Shown: positions 51,723 to 60,899 of the stretch, in pieces
Numbering within the stretch: the first letter of the stretch is position 1
Layout: every line of letters starts with the position of its first letter
From: Vibrio sp. JC009
GTDB taxonomy: Bacteria > Pseudomonadota > Gammaproteobacteria > Enterobacterales > Vibrionaceae
Reading direction: 5' to 3'
Length of the DNA: 64,000 bases
NCBI RefSeq assembly: GCF_029016485.1
Contig: NZ_CP092106.1
Coordinates: forward strand, 2,356,001-2,420,000
The notes under the pieces: generated by a model
The model's input: only the letters and a program-made list of their open reading frames with translations
Databases searched by the model: none
Told to the model about the DNA's origin: nothing
Program-made: the position numbers and the translations under genes

Positions 51723-53693
51723 TCAAACTTTAAACTCAGCAGCCAGGTTCTGAAGTTTATCCGCAAGTCCTGCCTGCTCCTGCGCTGCTATCGCAATTTG
51801 CTCGCCACTTTCGGCAGAGGTCTTCACACTGTCACTAATACCCTGAGCATTGGACGAAATTTCCTGTGTTGCCGCAACCTGCTGCTCTGCCGCCGCGGCT
51901 ATCTGAACCGCCATTCGTGAAATATTGTCTATTGCCGAAACAACATCCTCAAGCTTCGCCTTTACATCCTGTGTTTTTCCCACACTGTCAAAGGCCAGAG
52001 ATTTTGCATCATTAACCTGAGCATAGGCGCTGTTACTGTATTCCTGTAACTTGCCTACCATATTCTCAATTTCCTGCGTCGACTCCTGCGTTCTCTGTGC
52101 AAGCGAGCGGACTTCATCAGCCACAACGGCAAAACCCCGTCCCGCATCTCCTGCCCTTGCCGCTTCGATGGCAGCATTCAGGGCCAACAAATTAGTCTGC
52201 TCAGCAATTCCCTGTATCACACCAACAAATCCGGAGATCTTGCCACTGCTTTCATGAAGGTCGCTAATTGTTCCGGATGTGGACTCAATCGTTCTGGAAA
52301 CCGTATCAATGGCAACAGCAGAGTCATCTACTGAGCTACTGCTTTCCGACACCAGCTGATTTGCGTTGCCGGCTTCATCTGATGTCGCCTGAATGTGGCC
52401 GGCCACTTCTTTAACCGAAGCGCTCATCTGTTCTATCGCAGCCACTACCTGAAGTACCTGAGCCTGTTCGGATTTTAGCTGGTCGGCGCTCGCTTTCACC
52501 GTAAGCGTTGATTCTTCAGATGCAGTGGCGAGCTGCTCACTGGACTGAGAAATCACCTGTATCGCAAGCGTAAATTCATCAAGCATGCGGTTCAGGTTAT
52601 TCGCTATATCACCAAGCTCATCCTGGCTTACAACGCTGCAGCGAGAGGTCAGAATCTTATTGGACGCAAGTTTCATGGTGTCATTAAGCTCTTCCACCTG
52701 GGCACTGACCCCGCGAATCAGCCTGTAACTTAACAATCCGGTAGCAATAAGAAGGGCAACAGAAATCGACAAATAACATAAAAATGCCGTCTGCTGCTTT
52801 GATACTATGCCGGACGAAAGAGACAGAATCTGCTCAGTCAGAATCTCTTCCTTCTCTTTCAGAAGATTAATCCGCCGGGTTGATGCGGCAAACCACTCTT
52901 CCGCATTCTGATTTAAATCACCTGAAAAGGCTTTTTGTCTGTATCCATCCACTTCAGAAAAAGGAGCCTGCTGGATCATCCTGGTATAAGAAGCAACCTG
53001 ATCAGCGAAGGCATAAACCTGAAAAGTAGAGAAGTAACTGTTCTGCTCACTCACCAGAGTGACAAACTTCTTAAACATGCCCGGTCCAAATTTACCACCA
53101 CCGAATGTATTGCTTAATACTGCCCGCTCAATACCGGCCCTCTCTTTGCCCTGCAAATATTCATAGTATGCCGCAAGCGAGCGGCTGATATCCGCCACCT
53201 CGGAAACACTTACCGCCAGCCCGGGAACGGATAACAGATGTCCGTTCAGTGTCGTATAGTATTTCAACGCCTCGCCCAGAGGGGTAATTTGGGTGGTAAT
53301 CCCCTGCCTCATTGACGTAATTTTTTTCAGCATATTGTTTGCTGTATCAATCACTATCCAGAGTTCAGGGTACTTCTCAAGGGTCTCACCATGTTCTGAA
53401 AGGTATTTTTTAAGATCGGCAAGGCGGCTATCGGTCTGCTTTCTCTGCTGACTCAGCTTGTCCTTAAATTTTTTACCTTTGGAGCCTAAATATCCAGCCG
53501 ACATACCCCGTTCTTTCTGAAGCTCATGAACCAGCCGGCTGTTATAGGCCGACAGCTCCACGAACTGATAAATAGACTGCGCTGACGTTTTCTTATTCAG
53601 CGAATCATAAATCAGGCTACCGGAAAAATAGAGAAGTGTAACAAGCAAAGGAAGTACAACAGCAAGCAGCTTTTGTCTGACACTCAGTTGCAT
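51723..53693 (-). CDS. Methyl-accepting chemotaxis protein with NIT sensor domain
   Basis: A transmembrane chemoreceptor of 656 residues. It has TM1 at about 8-30 and a periplasmic NIT-type domain (about 40-300, with [16 protein letters not shown], the NIT hallmark). TM2 is at about 303-325, followed by HAMP and the signalling domain with its tip ([20 protein letters not shown], then [18 protein letters not shown]). NIT domains in other proteins are linked to nitrate/nitrite sensing, but the ligand here is unknown. It lies between flgT and the choline locus, both separate units. Confidence 0.93.
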   Translation of the reverse strand: MQLSVRQKLLAVVLPLLVTLLYFSGSLIYDSLNKKTSAQSIYQFVELSAYNSRLVHELQKERGMSAGYLGSKGKKFKDKLSQQRKQTDSRLADLKKYLSEHGETLEKYPELWIVIDTANNMLKKITSMRQGITTQITPLGEALKYYTTLNGHLLSVPGLAVSVSEVADISRSLAAYYEYLQGKERAGIERAVLSNTFGGGKFGPGMFKKFVTLVSEQNSYFSTFQVYAFADQVASYTRMIQQAPFSEVDGYRQKAFSGDLNQNAEEWFAASTRRINLLKEKEEILTEQILSLSSGIVSKQQTAFLCYLSISVALLIATGLLSYRLIRGVSAQVEELNDTMKLASNKILTSRCSVVSQDELGDIANNLNRMLDEFTLAIQVISQSSEQLATASEESTLTVKASADQLKSEQAQVLQVVAAIEQMSASVKEVAGHIQATSDEAGNANQLVSESSSSVDDSAVAIDTVSRTIESTSGTISDLHESSGKISGFVGVIQGIAEQTNLLALNAAIEAARAGDAGRGFAVVADEVRSLAQRTQESTQEIENMVGKLQEYSNSAYAQVNDAKSLAFDSVGKTQDVKAKLEDVVSAIDNISRMAVQIAAAAEQQVAATQEISSNAQGISDSVKTSAESGEQIAIAAQEQAGLADKLQNLAAEFKV

Positions 53694-53928
53694 ATGGCAC
53701 CTTTATTCAGGAAATTATCATCACATATCGATTTAATTTTCATCCTTGATAAGTGCATACTTACAACCATCAGCAGCGTCGTCCATTTTGTATAAAACAG
53801 GAAAAATCAGGCGAAAATTATAATTTACTCAAAAGTGCACACCCATAATACTTTGGTAGTAACGTCAGCACCTTAGTCACAGTTTAGACTATTTATGCCA
53901 ATACTGAGATTTCACGTATAAGAATTCG

Positions 53929-55035
53929 TCACCACGCTTTTCTTAACAACTGAATCACGTCGTCATAGGAAGCTTTTTTAGGATTAGTTACTGTACAGAT
54001 ATCATGAAGAATATTATTGGTCATCGTTGGTATATTGCTAACATATTCATTTTCATTAATATCCAATCCGCTGATTCGACATGGAATATCCAAAGATGCA
54101 TTAAGTTGACGTATCGCCTCTAAAAATGAACTCGTACCTTCATCCATCGATGAAGCCGGTAGCCCTAAAAAGCTCGCAAGCTTTTGATATTGTATACATG
54201 CATCAAAGCTGTTGAACTCGATAACAGAAGGCAATAACACCGCATTTGCAATGCCATGAGGAATATGAAATAGACCTCCAAGGCTATGAGCAACACTATG
54301 AGTTATTCCTAATCCACTATTATTAAAGGCCATTCCTGCCATACAGGAAGCCAGAAGCAGTTGCTCACGTGCTTCCATATCTTCGCCGCTTGCATAGGCA
54401 CGAGGCAAATACTTGAAAACAATCTTGATGGCATTTTCCGCATAAATCGAGGTAAAGAGATTTGCCCGGTTTGAGACGTATGCTTCAATTGCATGAGTTA
54501 ACACATCCATACCTGTTGCTGCGGTAATAGACGGTGGCATTGTTCGTGTAAACCGCGCATCTAAAATGGCAAGATCAGGGGTAAGAGTTTCATCCTGAAG
54601 AGGGATTTTGATACCTTTTTTTTTGTCCGTGACAACAGAAATTGAGGTCACTTCTGAACCTGTACCACTCGTCGTAGGAATAGCAACAAGGTAAGGCGGT
54701 TGACGTACCGAATCGGCCTGAGTTGCAAAGTAAGCAACCGCTTTAGCTGCATCAATCGCAGAGCCTCCACCGATAGCAATAATTGCATTTGAGCCACTTT
54801 TCATAAAGAGATGTGTAGCAGCTGTTATCGTATCTAAGGAAGGATCAGCTTCAACTTTATCGAAAATCGTGCTTGTAACACCTTTTGATAAGTGACTTTT
54901 TACCTGATCAACAAAGCCTGTTTTAGCGATAAAACCATCTGTGACAATAAAAACATCTTTTCCTGGTAACTTATGAAGGTTATCCATGGCATTTTTGCCG
55001 TAGCAAACTTTTGTTTTTCCATAAAACTGTGTCAT
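53929..55035 (-). CDS. Iron-containing alcohol dehydrogenase (BMC ethanol dehydrogenase)
   Basis: It probably reduces acetaldehyde to ethanol and recycles NADH inside the microcompartment, like PduQ/EutG. The 368-residue product has the nucleotide-binding GGGSAIDAAKAVAYF, the Fe-binding D/H residues in ITAATGMDVLTHAIEAY and the His motif THSVAHSLGGLFHIPHG. It is the last gene of the locus, with a 136-bp gap from the BMC-H gene. No clear terminator was seen after it. The 235-bp gap to the chemoreceptor gene shows no gene. Confidence 0.93.
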   Translation of the reverse strand: MTQFYGKTKVCYGKNAMDNLHKLPGKDVFIVTDGFIAKTGFVDQVKSHLSKGVTSTIFDKVEADPSLDTITAATHLFMKSGSNAIIAIGGGSAIDAAKAVAYFATQADSVRQPPYLVAIPTTSGTGSEVTSISVVTDKKKGIKIPLQDETLTPDLAILDARFTRTMPPSITAATGMDVLTHAIEAYVSNRANLFTSIYAENAIKIVFKYLPRAYASGEDMEAREQLLLASCMAGMAFNNSGLGITHSVAHSLGGLFHIPHGIANAVLLPSVIEFNSFDACIQYQKLASFLGLPASSMDEGTSSFLEAIRQLNASLDIPCRISGLDINENEYVSNIPTMTNNILHDICTVTNPKKASYDDVIQLLRKAW

Positions 55036-55171
55036 ACATTGTTCCCAAAACTTCTCTGACGGAATGCAAATATGAAAATAAAGACTGCATATCCATCGTG
55101 GAAGGACAAACAGTCTTAAGACAATATAAACCGTCGTAGCTTAAATGATATCGGCTAGGCAATTACCAAAA

Positions 55172-55447
55172 TTACTTATTAACTTTAGGCAGTACGTTTT
55201 CCACTTCATGATGTGGTCGTGGAATAACGTGCACACTAACAACCTCACCAACATTACCAGCCGCCGCAGCACCTGCGTCCGTTGCGGCTTTTACTGCACC
55301 TACATCACCGCGTACCATTACAGTCACCAGGCCACTGCCAACTTGCTCACGACCAACCAGCTCAACATTTGCAGATTTAACCATTGCATCAGCCGCTTCA
55401 ATTGCGCCAACCAGACCTTTTGTTTCAACCATACCTAATGCGTTCAT
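55172..55447 (-). CDS. BMC-H shell protein (PduA/EutM type)
   Basis: A single-domain hexameric shell protein of 91 residues, starting [20 protein letters not shown] with the BMC signature [20 protein letters not shown]. The C-terminus is [16 protein letters not shown]. Hexamers of this type make the flat facets and small pores of the shell. Length and sequence are those of the canonical class. Confidence 0.97.
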   Translation of the reverse strand: MNALGMVETKGLVGAIEAADAMVKSANVELVGREQVGSGLVTVMVRGDVGAVKAATDAGAAAAGNVGEVVSVHVIPRPHHEVENVLPKVNK

Positions 55448-55498
55448 ATTTCTATCTCCATCATATTATTTGCCGGACTGTGGCAAATATTTTCTATA

Positions 55499-55840
55499 TC
55501 ATTGTTTGTTGATAGCTTTTACTATTCGACAGCTCATCTCTTGCAGCTGTTTAATATCTTCAACACCAAAATCTTGTTTCAATATCGCGGCTACAGAGTA
55601 AAAGAACTTTTCTGTACTACCTGTCGCAGCCTGCTCAATACAAGCTTCACACGTGCAATCTGCAGCGCACTCGACCACTTCGGACTCCGCTGGTGAACCA
55701 TGTAAAATAGATACACCTCGTTTGTTTAACTCATCTCTCGCACTTGGCGTTAAAATGATGCTCCCATCCAGATAGATAGCGTTATCCTTGACACAAATAT
55801 GCTTGTCGAGAGTCTTTACTTCTACCAGTGTTTTTTTCAT
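55499..55840 (-). CDS. BMC-associated protein of unknown function (113 aa, Cys cluster)
   Basis: A small protein between shell genes. Residues 30-45 (LTPSARDELNKRGVSI) resemble the 'LTPSAR' motif seen in EutT/EutQ-type microcompartment proteins. A cysteine group C58-x3-C62-x-C64-x2-C67 could bind a metal or Fe-S cluster. No shell domain and no transmembrane helix are present. It is cotranscribed with the shell genes, 2 bp after BMC-T. No function is claimed. Confidence 0.7.
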   Translation of the reverse strand: MKKTLVEVKTLDKHICVKDNAIYLDGSIILTPSARDELNKRGVSILHGSPAESEVVECAADCTCEACIEQAATGSTEKFFYSVAAILKQDFGVEDIKQLQEMSCRIVKAINKQ

Positions 55841-55842
55841 AT

Positions 55843-56385
55843 TTATCTCACACCTATTATTGCTTTAACCACGTCATGTTCCGGGCGTGCAATCACTGTT
55901 GATTCGATGTATTTCGTCCCCAAAAATTCTTTGGCCATCTTGCTGGCCTCTTCAACGGCAGCTAACTCACCACTGAATATAAAATAAGATTTTCCGCATA
56001 TTCCCAACCCGCTAATAAAGCGAATCAAGTCAATATCAGCACTTTTTACGGCAATATCCGCTGCTGCAACACCAGAAGAAACCGTACTCGATTCAACCAG
56101 ACCTATAGCCTGAACAGTTTTGACTGATAGCCTTTTTTTCAGAACCGCAACCAGCTCTGGTGAAATACCGGAAATCACAAAATTTCCGGTTAATTTATTT
56201 GTTAAACGAGCATGACCCACAGCCATATCAACATCAGATTGCGTACCCGATACAAAAATCAGATACCTGCCGGAGCAAATAGTGGAGGCTCTAACAAGTG
56301 TTACGTCTGCAATCTTGAGCATCTCATCAGCGAGTTTTACACCTGATGCAATAGTTTTTGTTTCAACGACCCCAAGCGTATCCAT
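55843..56385 (-). CDS. BMC-T tandem-domain shell protein (PduT-like)
   Basis: A 180-residue protein with two BMC domains: the first MDTLGVVETKTIASGVKLAD, the second from about 90 (VQAIGLVESSTVSSGVAAAD). Such proteins form pseudohexameric trimers with a larger pore. Cys37 (STICSGR) and Cys130 (GLGICGK) sit at equivalent loops of the two domains. In PduT an Fe-S cluster is held by a Cys at this type of position, so an electron-transfer pore is possible but inferred. Confidence 0.93.
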   Translation of the reverse strand: MDTLGVVETKTIASGVKLADEMLKIADVTLVRASTICSGRYLIFVSGTQSDVDMAVGHARLTNKLTGNFVISGISPELVAVLKKRLSVKTVQAIGLVESSTVSSGVAAADIAVKSADIDLIRFISGLGICGKSYFIFSGELAAVEEASKMAKEFLGTKYIESTVIARPEHDVVKAIIGVR

Positions 56386-56388
56386 CTA

Positions 56389-56661
56389 TCACTCCGCACT
56401 CACTTGCACTTCATCAACGATGCCAACAATTGCTGCGTCTACAGGGGCATCTGCATTTTGTATCGCCATACGTGCAGAGCTCCCGGTAACCACCAGCACT
56501 TGCTCACCAATACCAGCACCAACGCAATCAACAGCCACAAAGCTATTTTTGTTTTCTGCTGCAACCGGGTCTTGATATCGAACAACCATAAACTTGAGGC
56601 CGCTTAGCGTATTCTCTTTTCGAGTAGCCCAAACATTACCAATCACTTTACCTACAATCAT
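56389..56661 (-). CDS. BMC-P shell vertex protein (EutN/CcmL family)
   Basis: Pentameric vertex protein that closes the shell corners. The 90-residue product starts MIVGKVIGNVWATRKENTLS and has FVAVDCVGAGIGEQVLVVTG followed by SSARMA, the family signature. Length is typical. It is the only BMC-P in the window and is enough to cap the vertices. Confidence 0.96.
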   Translation of the reverse strand: MIVGKVIGNVWATRKENTLSGLKFMVVRYQDPVAAENKNSFVAVDCVGAGIGEQVLVVTGSSARMAIQNADAPVDAAIVGIVDEVQVSAE

Positions 56662-56672
56662 AATGAACTCGC

Positions 56673-57275
56673 TTATAGCTCTTTTTTGATATCAATACGG
56701 TTAGACTTTGCTTGATCCGCAGCGAGGGGGGTTATCACACAGTCTTTTGCCACCTGTATTTCTTTCACACTATTTTGTGCTGCTCGCTCCACATCTTTCT
56801 CAGTAATCAGTTTCTGCCAGAATCGAAGAACGGGTTCTGGATCTGGTTTGAGACACTTCAGACCAAACGAACTCAATGTGCTTTCATGTTGCAGATACAA
56901 CTTATATAAAGCTGGCGAAGCGGTTTTTTCATACGCTTTGTACTCATAATCAATAACTTCAACAGCCTTTCCTTCAAGTAGGAGACGTAAGACCATTTCA
57001 GCCATTGGTCCTTTTGCTTTGCCCAATGCGAGATCAGCCATATCTCTACATGACAACTGGGGTATGATGTAACGCTCTGCTTCCTTGTACTGGTCATTGG
57101 TATCCCAATAACAAAGTTCGACATCTGTGGCGCAAACACACTTGAGAATGTGCTGTTCCACCTGCTGAGAGTAAGCGCCAAAAACCAGAACCTGGGTGGT
57201 GTTTTTATTGGAGCTTTCTTGCAGCTGAGTAATTACACGTTCAACAATCGTTTGTATTAAAGTATCTGGATCCAT
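56673..57275 (-). CDS. BMC-associated protein of unknown function (200 aa)
   Basis: It starts MDPDTLIQTIVERVITQLQE, an amphipathic helix of the sort that targets cargo to shells. A conserved-looking middle follows (QVLVFGAYSQQVEQHILKCV). The C-terminus has VITPLAADQAKSNRIDI, similar to the LTPSARD motif of the 113-aa neighbour. It may belong to a group of Eut/Pdu hypothetical proteins (TIGR02536-like from memory). Function is unknown. Confidence 0.7.
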   Translation of the reverse strand: MDPDTLIQTIVERVITQLQESSNKNTTQVLVFGAYSQQVEQHILKCVCATDVELCYWDTNDQYKEAERYIIPQLSCRDMADLALGKAKGPMAEMVLRLLLEGKAVEVIDYEYKAYEKTASPALYKLYLQHESTLSSFGLKCLKPDPEPVLRFWQKLITEKDVERAAQNSVKEIQVAKDCVITPLAADQAKSNRIDIKKEL

Positions 57276-57298
57276 AACATTGCCTTGTGGTGATACCG

Positions 57299-59314
57299 TT
57301 AATGCACACTTGACTGACTTGCTTTTTTAGCGACAATTCGACCAGTTGTGTCTTTGTTCCAACACACGCTATTTCCTTCATCAATATCAATATGCATGGA
57401 TAGCGCAAAATCATCGTTTACACGTACCAGAACCTCTTCCAGTATTAATGCGCGCTCTCCCTGAAGGTGAACACTCACTACGTCTTTATCAACAACACCA
57501 AAACGTTCTGCATCTTTGGTATGCATATGGATATGACGAGCGGCAATAATGACCCCTTCTTCAAGGCCTACGATATTGTTCTGTGATGCGAGAATAATTC
57601 CCGGGGTACCTTCCGTATCACCAGACTGACGAAGAGGTGTTTTGATTCCTAAAATACGAGCATCTGCTTTCGAGATCTCAACTTGTGAACTGTTTCGGCT
57701 CGGGCCAAGAACAGCAACGTTGTCGATAACGCCTTTTGGTCCAATTAGACGGATACGTTCTTTACATAAGAATTGCCCGGGCTGAGATAGTTCACGTACC
57801 TTCGTTAAAGGTCCTCCAAAGAGTGCCTGGGCATCCTGTTCGCTTAAATGAACGTGTCTTGCCGAAATTTCGACAGGGATAGTATCAACGCTGTTAATTG
57901 TTGATACCGATGCGTCGTGCATGAATAGGGAGGATGCTGACGGAGAATGAGCCTGTATCGCTTTATGAAGCAGTTGTTCTGTATCGTAGGCTACACGCCG
58001 AATATCAAAAAGATGCTCTGGTGTAACATTGTCTGAAGTAGAGCTTCCACCAACAGCGCCACAACCTAAAGTAAAGGACGGGAAGAGATTCGTGGACAGG
58101 CCCACGGCCCCGTGCGTTGAAGGTGTGTTCACCAACATACGCGAAACCGGCTTCTTCAGGCCAAAAGCACAGATAACTGACTCATCCTTAGAGTGAATCG
58201 CTAAAGAGTGACCTACGCCACCGTTATGAAGGAGCTGAATCGATAGCTCACACGCTTCATTCCAATCTTCTACGATGTAGTATCCGATTAAAGCGGTAAG
58301 CTTTTCTTTAGAGAATGGATAGGAGGGACCCACACCAGACTCTTCTCCTATAATAAGACGAGTGTCAGATGGCACCGTAATACCCGCTAAATCCGCAATA
58401 TACTTCGCATCTCTGCCCACGATAGCCGGGTTCATAGAGCCGTTAGGGCGTTCCATGACTCTCTTCACGCTCTCAAGTTCAGCCTTTTGAAGGAAATATC
58501 CGCCTTGAGCTTTCAGAGTTGCTCTCACCTCGGCATCAATCACCTTATCGGTAATAATGGCTTGCTCAGAGGCACAAATTGTCCCGTTATCAAACGTCTT
58601 GCTTGCCATGATTTTGGTTACTGCGTCATTGATATCCGCTGTGCATTCGATATAAACAGGAACATTACCAGCGCCCACTCCAAGAGCCGGAGTTCCTGAG
58701 CTGTAGGCGGCTTTAACCATACCAGGGCCACCGGTTGCCAGAATAAGGTCCACTTTTCGCATCAGTTCACCGCTGCCTTCAATAGTAGGGATATTCATGA
58801 CGCTAACCATGTCTTCGTTCACTCCGCATGAACGGAGAGTTTCACGGATAAGAGTGACGGTTTTCCCTATACATTTGCTTGCACTAGGGTGAGGGGTAAA
58901 TACGATGGCATTTCCTGATTTCAATGAAATCAGCGACTTATAAATAGTTGTAGACGTCGGGTTTGTTGAAGGAACAATACCGGCAATAACCCCGGTAGGG
59001 ACTGCGATTTCAATTATTTTCTTAGAGATATCGTTGTTGATAACCCCGATAGTTTTCATATCTTTGATGGCTTCGTACAGTTTTTCACTTGCCAACAAGT
59101 TTTTAGTGGTTTTATCTTCTACCTTACCAAACCCGGTTTCCTCAACAGCCAGTTGAGCGAGTTCGTTCGCTTTTTTAGTCGCTGCTTCAGCAATGGCTTT
59201 AATAATACTATCTACACGCTCCTGGCTTAGCTGAGCAAATTCATTTTGAGCGGAGCGAGCAGAGTGAACTAACGCTCTCGCTTCTTGAATTGATAATAGA
59301 TCTTTATCTACCAT
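57299..59314 (-). CDS. Fused CoA-acylating aldehyde dehydrogenase and PduL phosphotransacylase
   Basis: Residues 1-460 are a CoA-dependent aldehyde dehydrogenase (EutE/PduP type) with catalytic C247 in FDNGTICASE and the C-terminal motif PVSRMLVNTPSTHGAVGLST. Residues about 475-671 are a PduL phosphate acyltransferase with its two metal-binding repeats, ARHVHL (485-490) and ARHIHM (592-597). The fusion could channel acetaldehyde to acetyl-CoA to acetyl phosphate and recycle CoA inside the shell. The reading frame is continuous across the junction. It overlaps the upstream BMC gene by one base. Confidence 0.93.
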   Translation of the reverse strand: MVDKDLLSIQEARALVHSARSAQNEFAQLSQERVDSIIKAIAEAATKKANELAQLAVEETGFGKVEDKTTKNLLASEKLYEAIKDMKTIGVINNDISKKIIEIAVPTGVIAGIVPSTNPTSTTIYKSLISLKSGNAIVFTPHPSASKCIGKTVTLIRETLRSCGVNEDMVSVMNIPTIEGSGELMRKVDLILATGGPGMVKAAYSSGTPALGVGAGNVPVYIECTADINDAVTKIMASKTFDNGTICASEQAIITDKVIDAEVRATLKAQGGYFLQKAELESVKRVMERPNGSMNPAIVGRDAKYIADLAGITVPSDTRLIIGEESGVGPSYPFSKEKLTALIGYYIVEDWNEACELSIQLLHNGGVGHSLAIHSKDESVICAFGLKKPVSRMLVNTPSTHGAVGLSTNLFPSFTLGCGAVGGSSTSDNVTPEHLFDIRRVAYDTEQLLHKAIQAHSPSASSLFMHDASVSTINSVDTIPVEISARHVHLSEQDAQALFGGPLTKVRELSQPGQFLCKERIRLIGPKGVIDNVAVLGPSRNSSQVEISKADARILGIKTPLRQSGDTEGTPGIILASQNNIVGLEEGVIIAARHIHMHTKDAERFGVVDKDVVSVHLQGERALILEEVLVRVNDDFALSMHIDIDEGNSVCWNKDTTGRIVAKKASQSSVH

Positions 59315-59889
59315 TATTTATGCCCTTTTATTATTTGGCTATCACAGATAGCCTTAATTAATTCTTTTTTCGTCGCTTTTTCTAAATCTATATTTATATT
59401 TGTATCTGGCAGTTCACTAACTATCTTTCGCAGATGATTTAGCTTCATCCTTTTTAATCTGGATTCGCTATAGTTAGGCTGCGTTTCTTCAACAGATTTC
59501 GGTTCTGATGTTTCATCTTTCACCTCTGTTTCTTCTGCAATAGATGGTTCTGCAGCAAGTGTTTCCACTACAGGAGAAAGTGACTGCTCAATGTCTTCTA
59601 TGTTGTCGGCTTGTATTACTGATGGAATGATAGTTTCTAATGTCGAGCTCGGTCTGGCAATAACATGATTTGATATCAATAAGTTTTGTCCAAGTCGACA
59701 AATTGAATTTGCTGCAACCTCAACGGCCGTCTGGACTGCGGATACTTCGCCAGTAACGGTAATCGTAATCAGACCACCAGTTGCAGAACTCTTATTCAAC
59801 AAAGCGACATCCGCAGCTTTGAGCATAGAGTCGGCACCTTCAACCGCTGCCAAAAATCCCTTTGTTTCAATCATTCCGATAGCATTCAT
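59314..59889 (-). CDS. BMC-H shell protein with C-terminal extension
   Basis: Residues 1-90 are a BMC-H domain (MNAIGMIETKGFLAAVEGAD, then SSATGGLITITVTGEVSAVQ). A disordered Glu-rich linker (about 92-140) follows. The C-terminal segment resembles a small SAP/Rho-N-type helical domain (MKLNHLRKIVSELP and KATKKELIKAIC). The start is ATG 59889 after a GTG. The layout recalls PduK-like shell proteins with extra tails, but the tail here differs. The tail may organise cargo or cell position; this is inferred. Confidence 0.88.
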   Translation of the reverse strand: MNAIGMIETKGFLAAVEGADSMLKAADVALLNKSSATGGLITITVTGEVSAVQTAVEVAANSICRLGQNLLISNHVIARPSSTLETIIPSVIQADNIEDIEQSLSPVVETLAAEPSIAEETEVKDETSEPKSVEETQPNYSESRLKRMKLNHLRKIVSELPDTNINIDLEKATKKELIKAICDSQIIKGHK

Positions 59890-59918
59890 CACTCTTTCCT
59901 TTAAGGCTTACTTGGTCG

Positions 59919-60845
59919 TTAGTGCGCAATAATCGACACAGGGATAGCACTCTGTTGCAAATAGCGCTCTACTTTTACTAATTCTTCTTGTGTTAATCTG
60001 GAATAGTCATCGAAAGCATATTCCCGGCCCAATTGAGCATATTTATGTACGCCCATCTTGTGATAAGGTAATAAATCTATTCCTTGGAAATTTTTAAAAT
60101 CTTTATAAGGAGATAAAAGCTCAACTAATAAGCGTAAGTTTTCTTCGCTATCATTTACGCCTTTAATTAAGGGGAATCGAACCTTTACGTTTTGCTTGTT
60201 ATCCAGAAGCCACCTCAAGTTGTCCAATATCAACTCATTGTGAACACCGGTAAAACGATAATGCTCTTCGGATACCATATGTTTAATGTCATACAGAAAC
60301 AGATCTGTATGTTCAGCCACTTTCTCGATTACTTCTCTTTTTGCGTAACCACACGTCTCAATAGCTGTATTGATACCTGAATATTTACACATCGCGAGCA
60401 AGTTAATCGCGGCTTCTGGCTGCGCTAAAACCTCTCCGCCACCAAGAGTGACCCCACCACCTGTGTGATAAAAATGTCTATCTTCTTCGATGATATCCAG
60501 TAGCTCAGTTATGCTTTTATCTTCACCTATCAGGGCTAAAGCGTTAGTTGGGCAAGCATCGACACACAACCCACAACCGGTGCAGTTAGCATCAGATACT
60601 TTATGCTCAAAGGTGACAGGGTCCAGATAATGAGTATCCGTCGGACAAACCTCTACACACATACGGCACTGCGTACACAACTCATCTTTATATAAGATTT
60701 GATGATGGTATTTTTGACTTTCCGGATTGGAGCACCATTCGCAGCGCAGAGGACAACCTTTGAAAAAGATGAGCGTGCGTATGCCGGGGCCATCATACAT
60801 ATTGTATTTTTGAATATTAAAGATGCGTGCTTTTCTTTCTATCAT
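59919..60845 (-). CDS. cutD: CutD, glycyl radical enzyme activase
   Basis: A radical SAM enzyme that installs the glycyl radical on CutC. The 308-residue product has the radical SAM motif C31-x3-C35-x2-C38 (GCPLRCEWC) and two ferredoxin-type clusters (C57, C60, C63, C67 and C88, C91, C94, C98). The glycine-rich SAM site is GGGVTLGGGEVLAQPEA. The gene follows cutC after a terminator-like hairpin. Symbol by pairing with CutC. Confidence 0.94.
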   Translation of the reverse strand: MIERKARIFNIQKYNMYDGPGIRTLIFFKGCPLRCEWCSNPESQKYHHQILYKDELCTQCRMCVEVCPTDTHYLDPVTFEHKVSDANCTGCGLCVDACPTNALALIGEDKSITELLDIIEEDRHFYHTGGGVTLGGGEVLAQPEAAINLLAMCKYSGINTAIETCGYAKREVIEKVAEHTDLFLYDIKHMVSEEHYRFTGVHNELILDNLRWLLDNKQNVKVRFPLIKGVNDSEENLRLLVELLSPYKDFKNFQGIDLLPYHKMGVHKYAQLGREYAFDDYSRLTQEELVKVERYLQQSAIPVSIIAH

Positions 60846-60861
60846 GGAGCTACAACTTCCT

Positions 60862-60890
60862 AAAAAAGCTCCTGCCTGGAAGACAGGAGC
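60862..60890 (-). terminator. Terminator-like hairpin between cutC and cutD
   Basis: Minus strand GCTCCTG (60890-60884), a 9-base loop, CAGGAGC (60874-60868), then TTTTTT. It lies 10 bp after the cutC stop and 17 bp before the cutD ATG. It probably ends most transcripts after cutC and lets a fraction continue, so the activase is made at lower level. Confidence 0.85.
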
Positions 60891-60899
60891 AATCGTGGA

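Noticed and set aside
53694..53760. Sigma-28 promoter for the chemoreceptor gene (ATCGATAT)
   Set aside because: No TAAA-type -35 element at 11-bp spacing.
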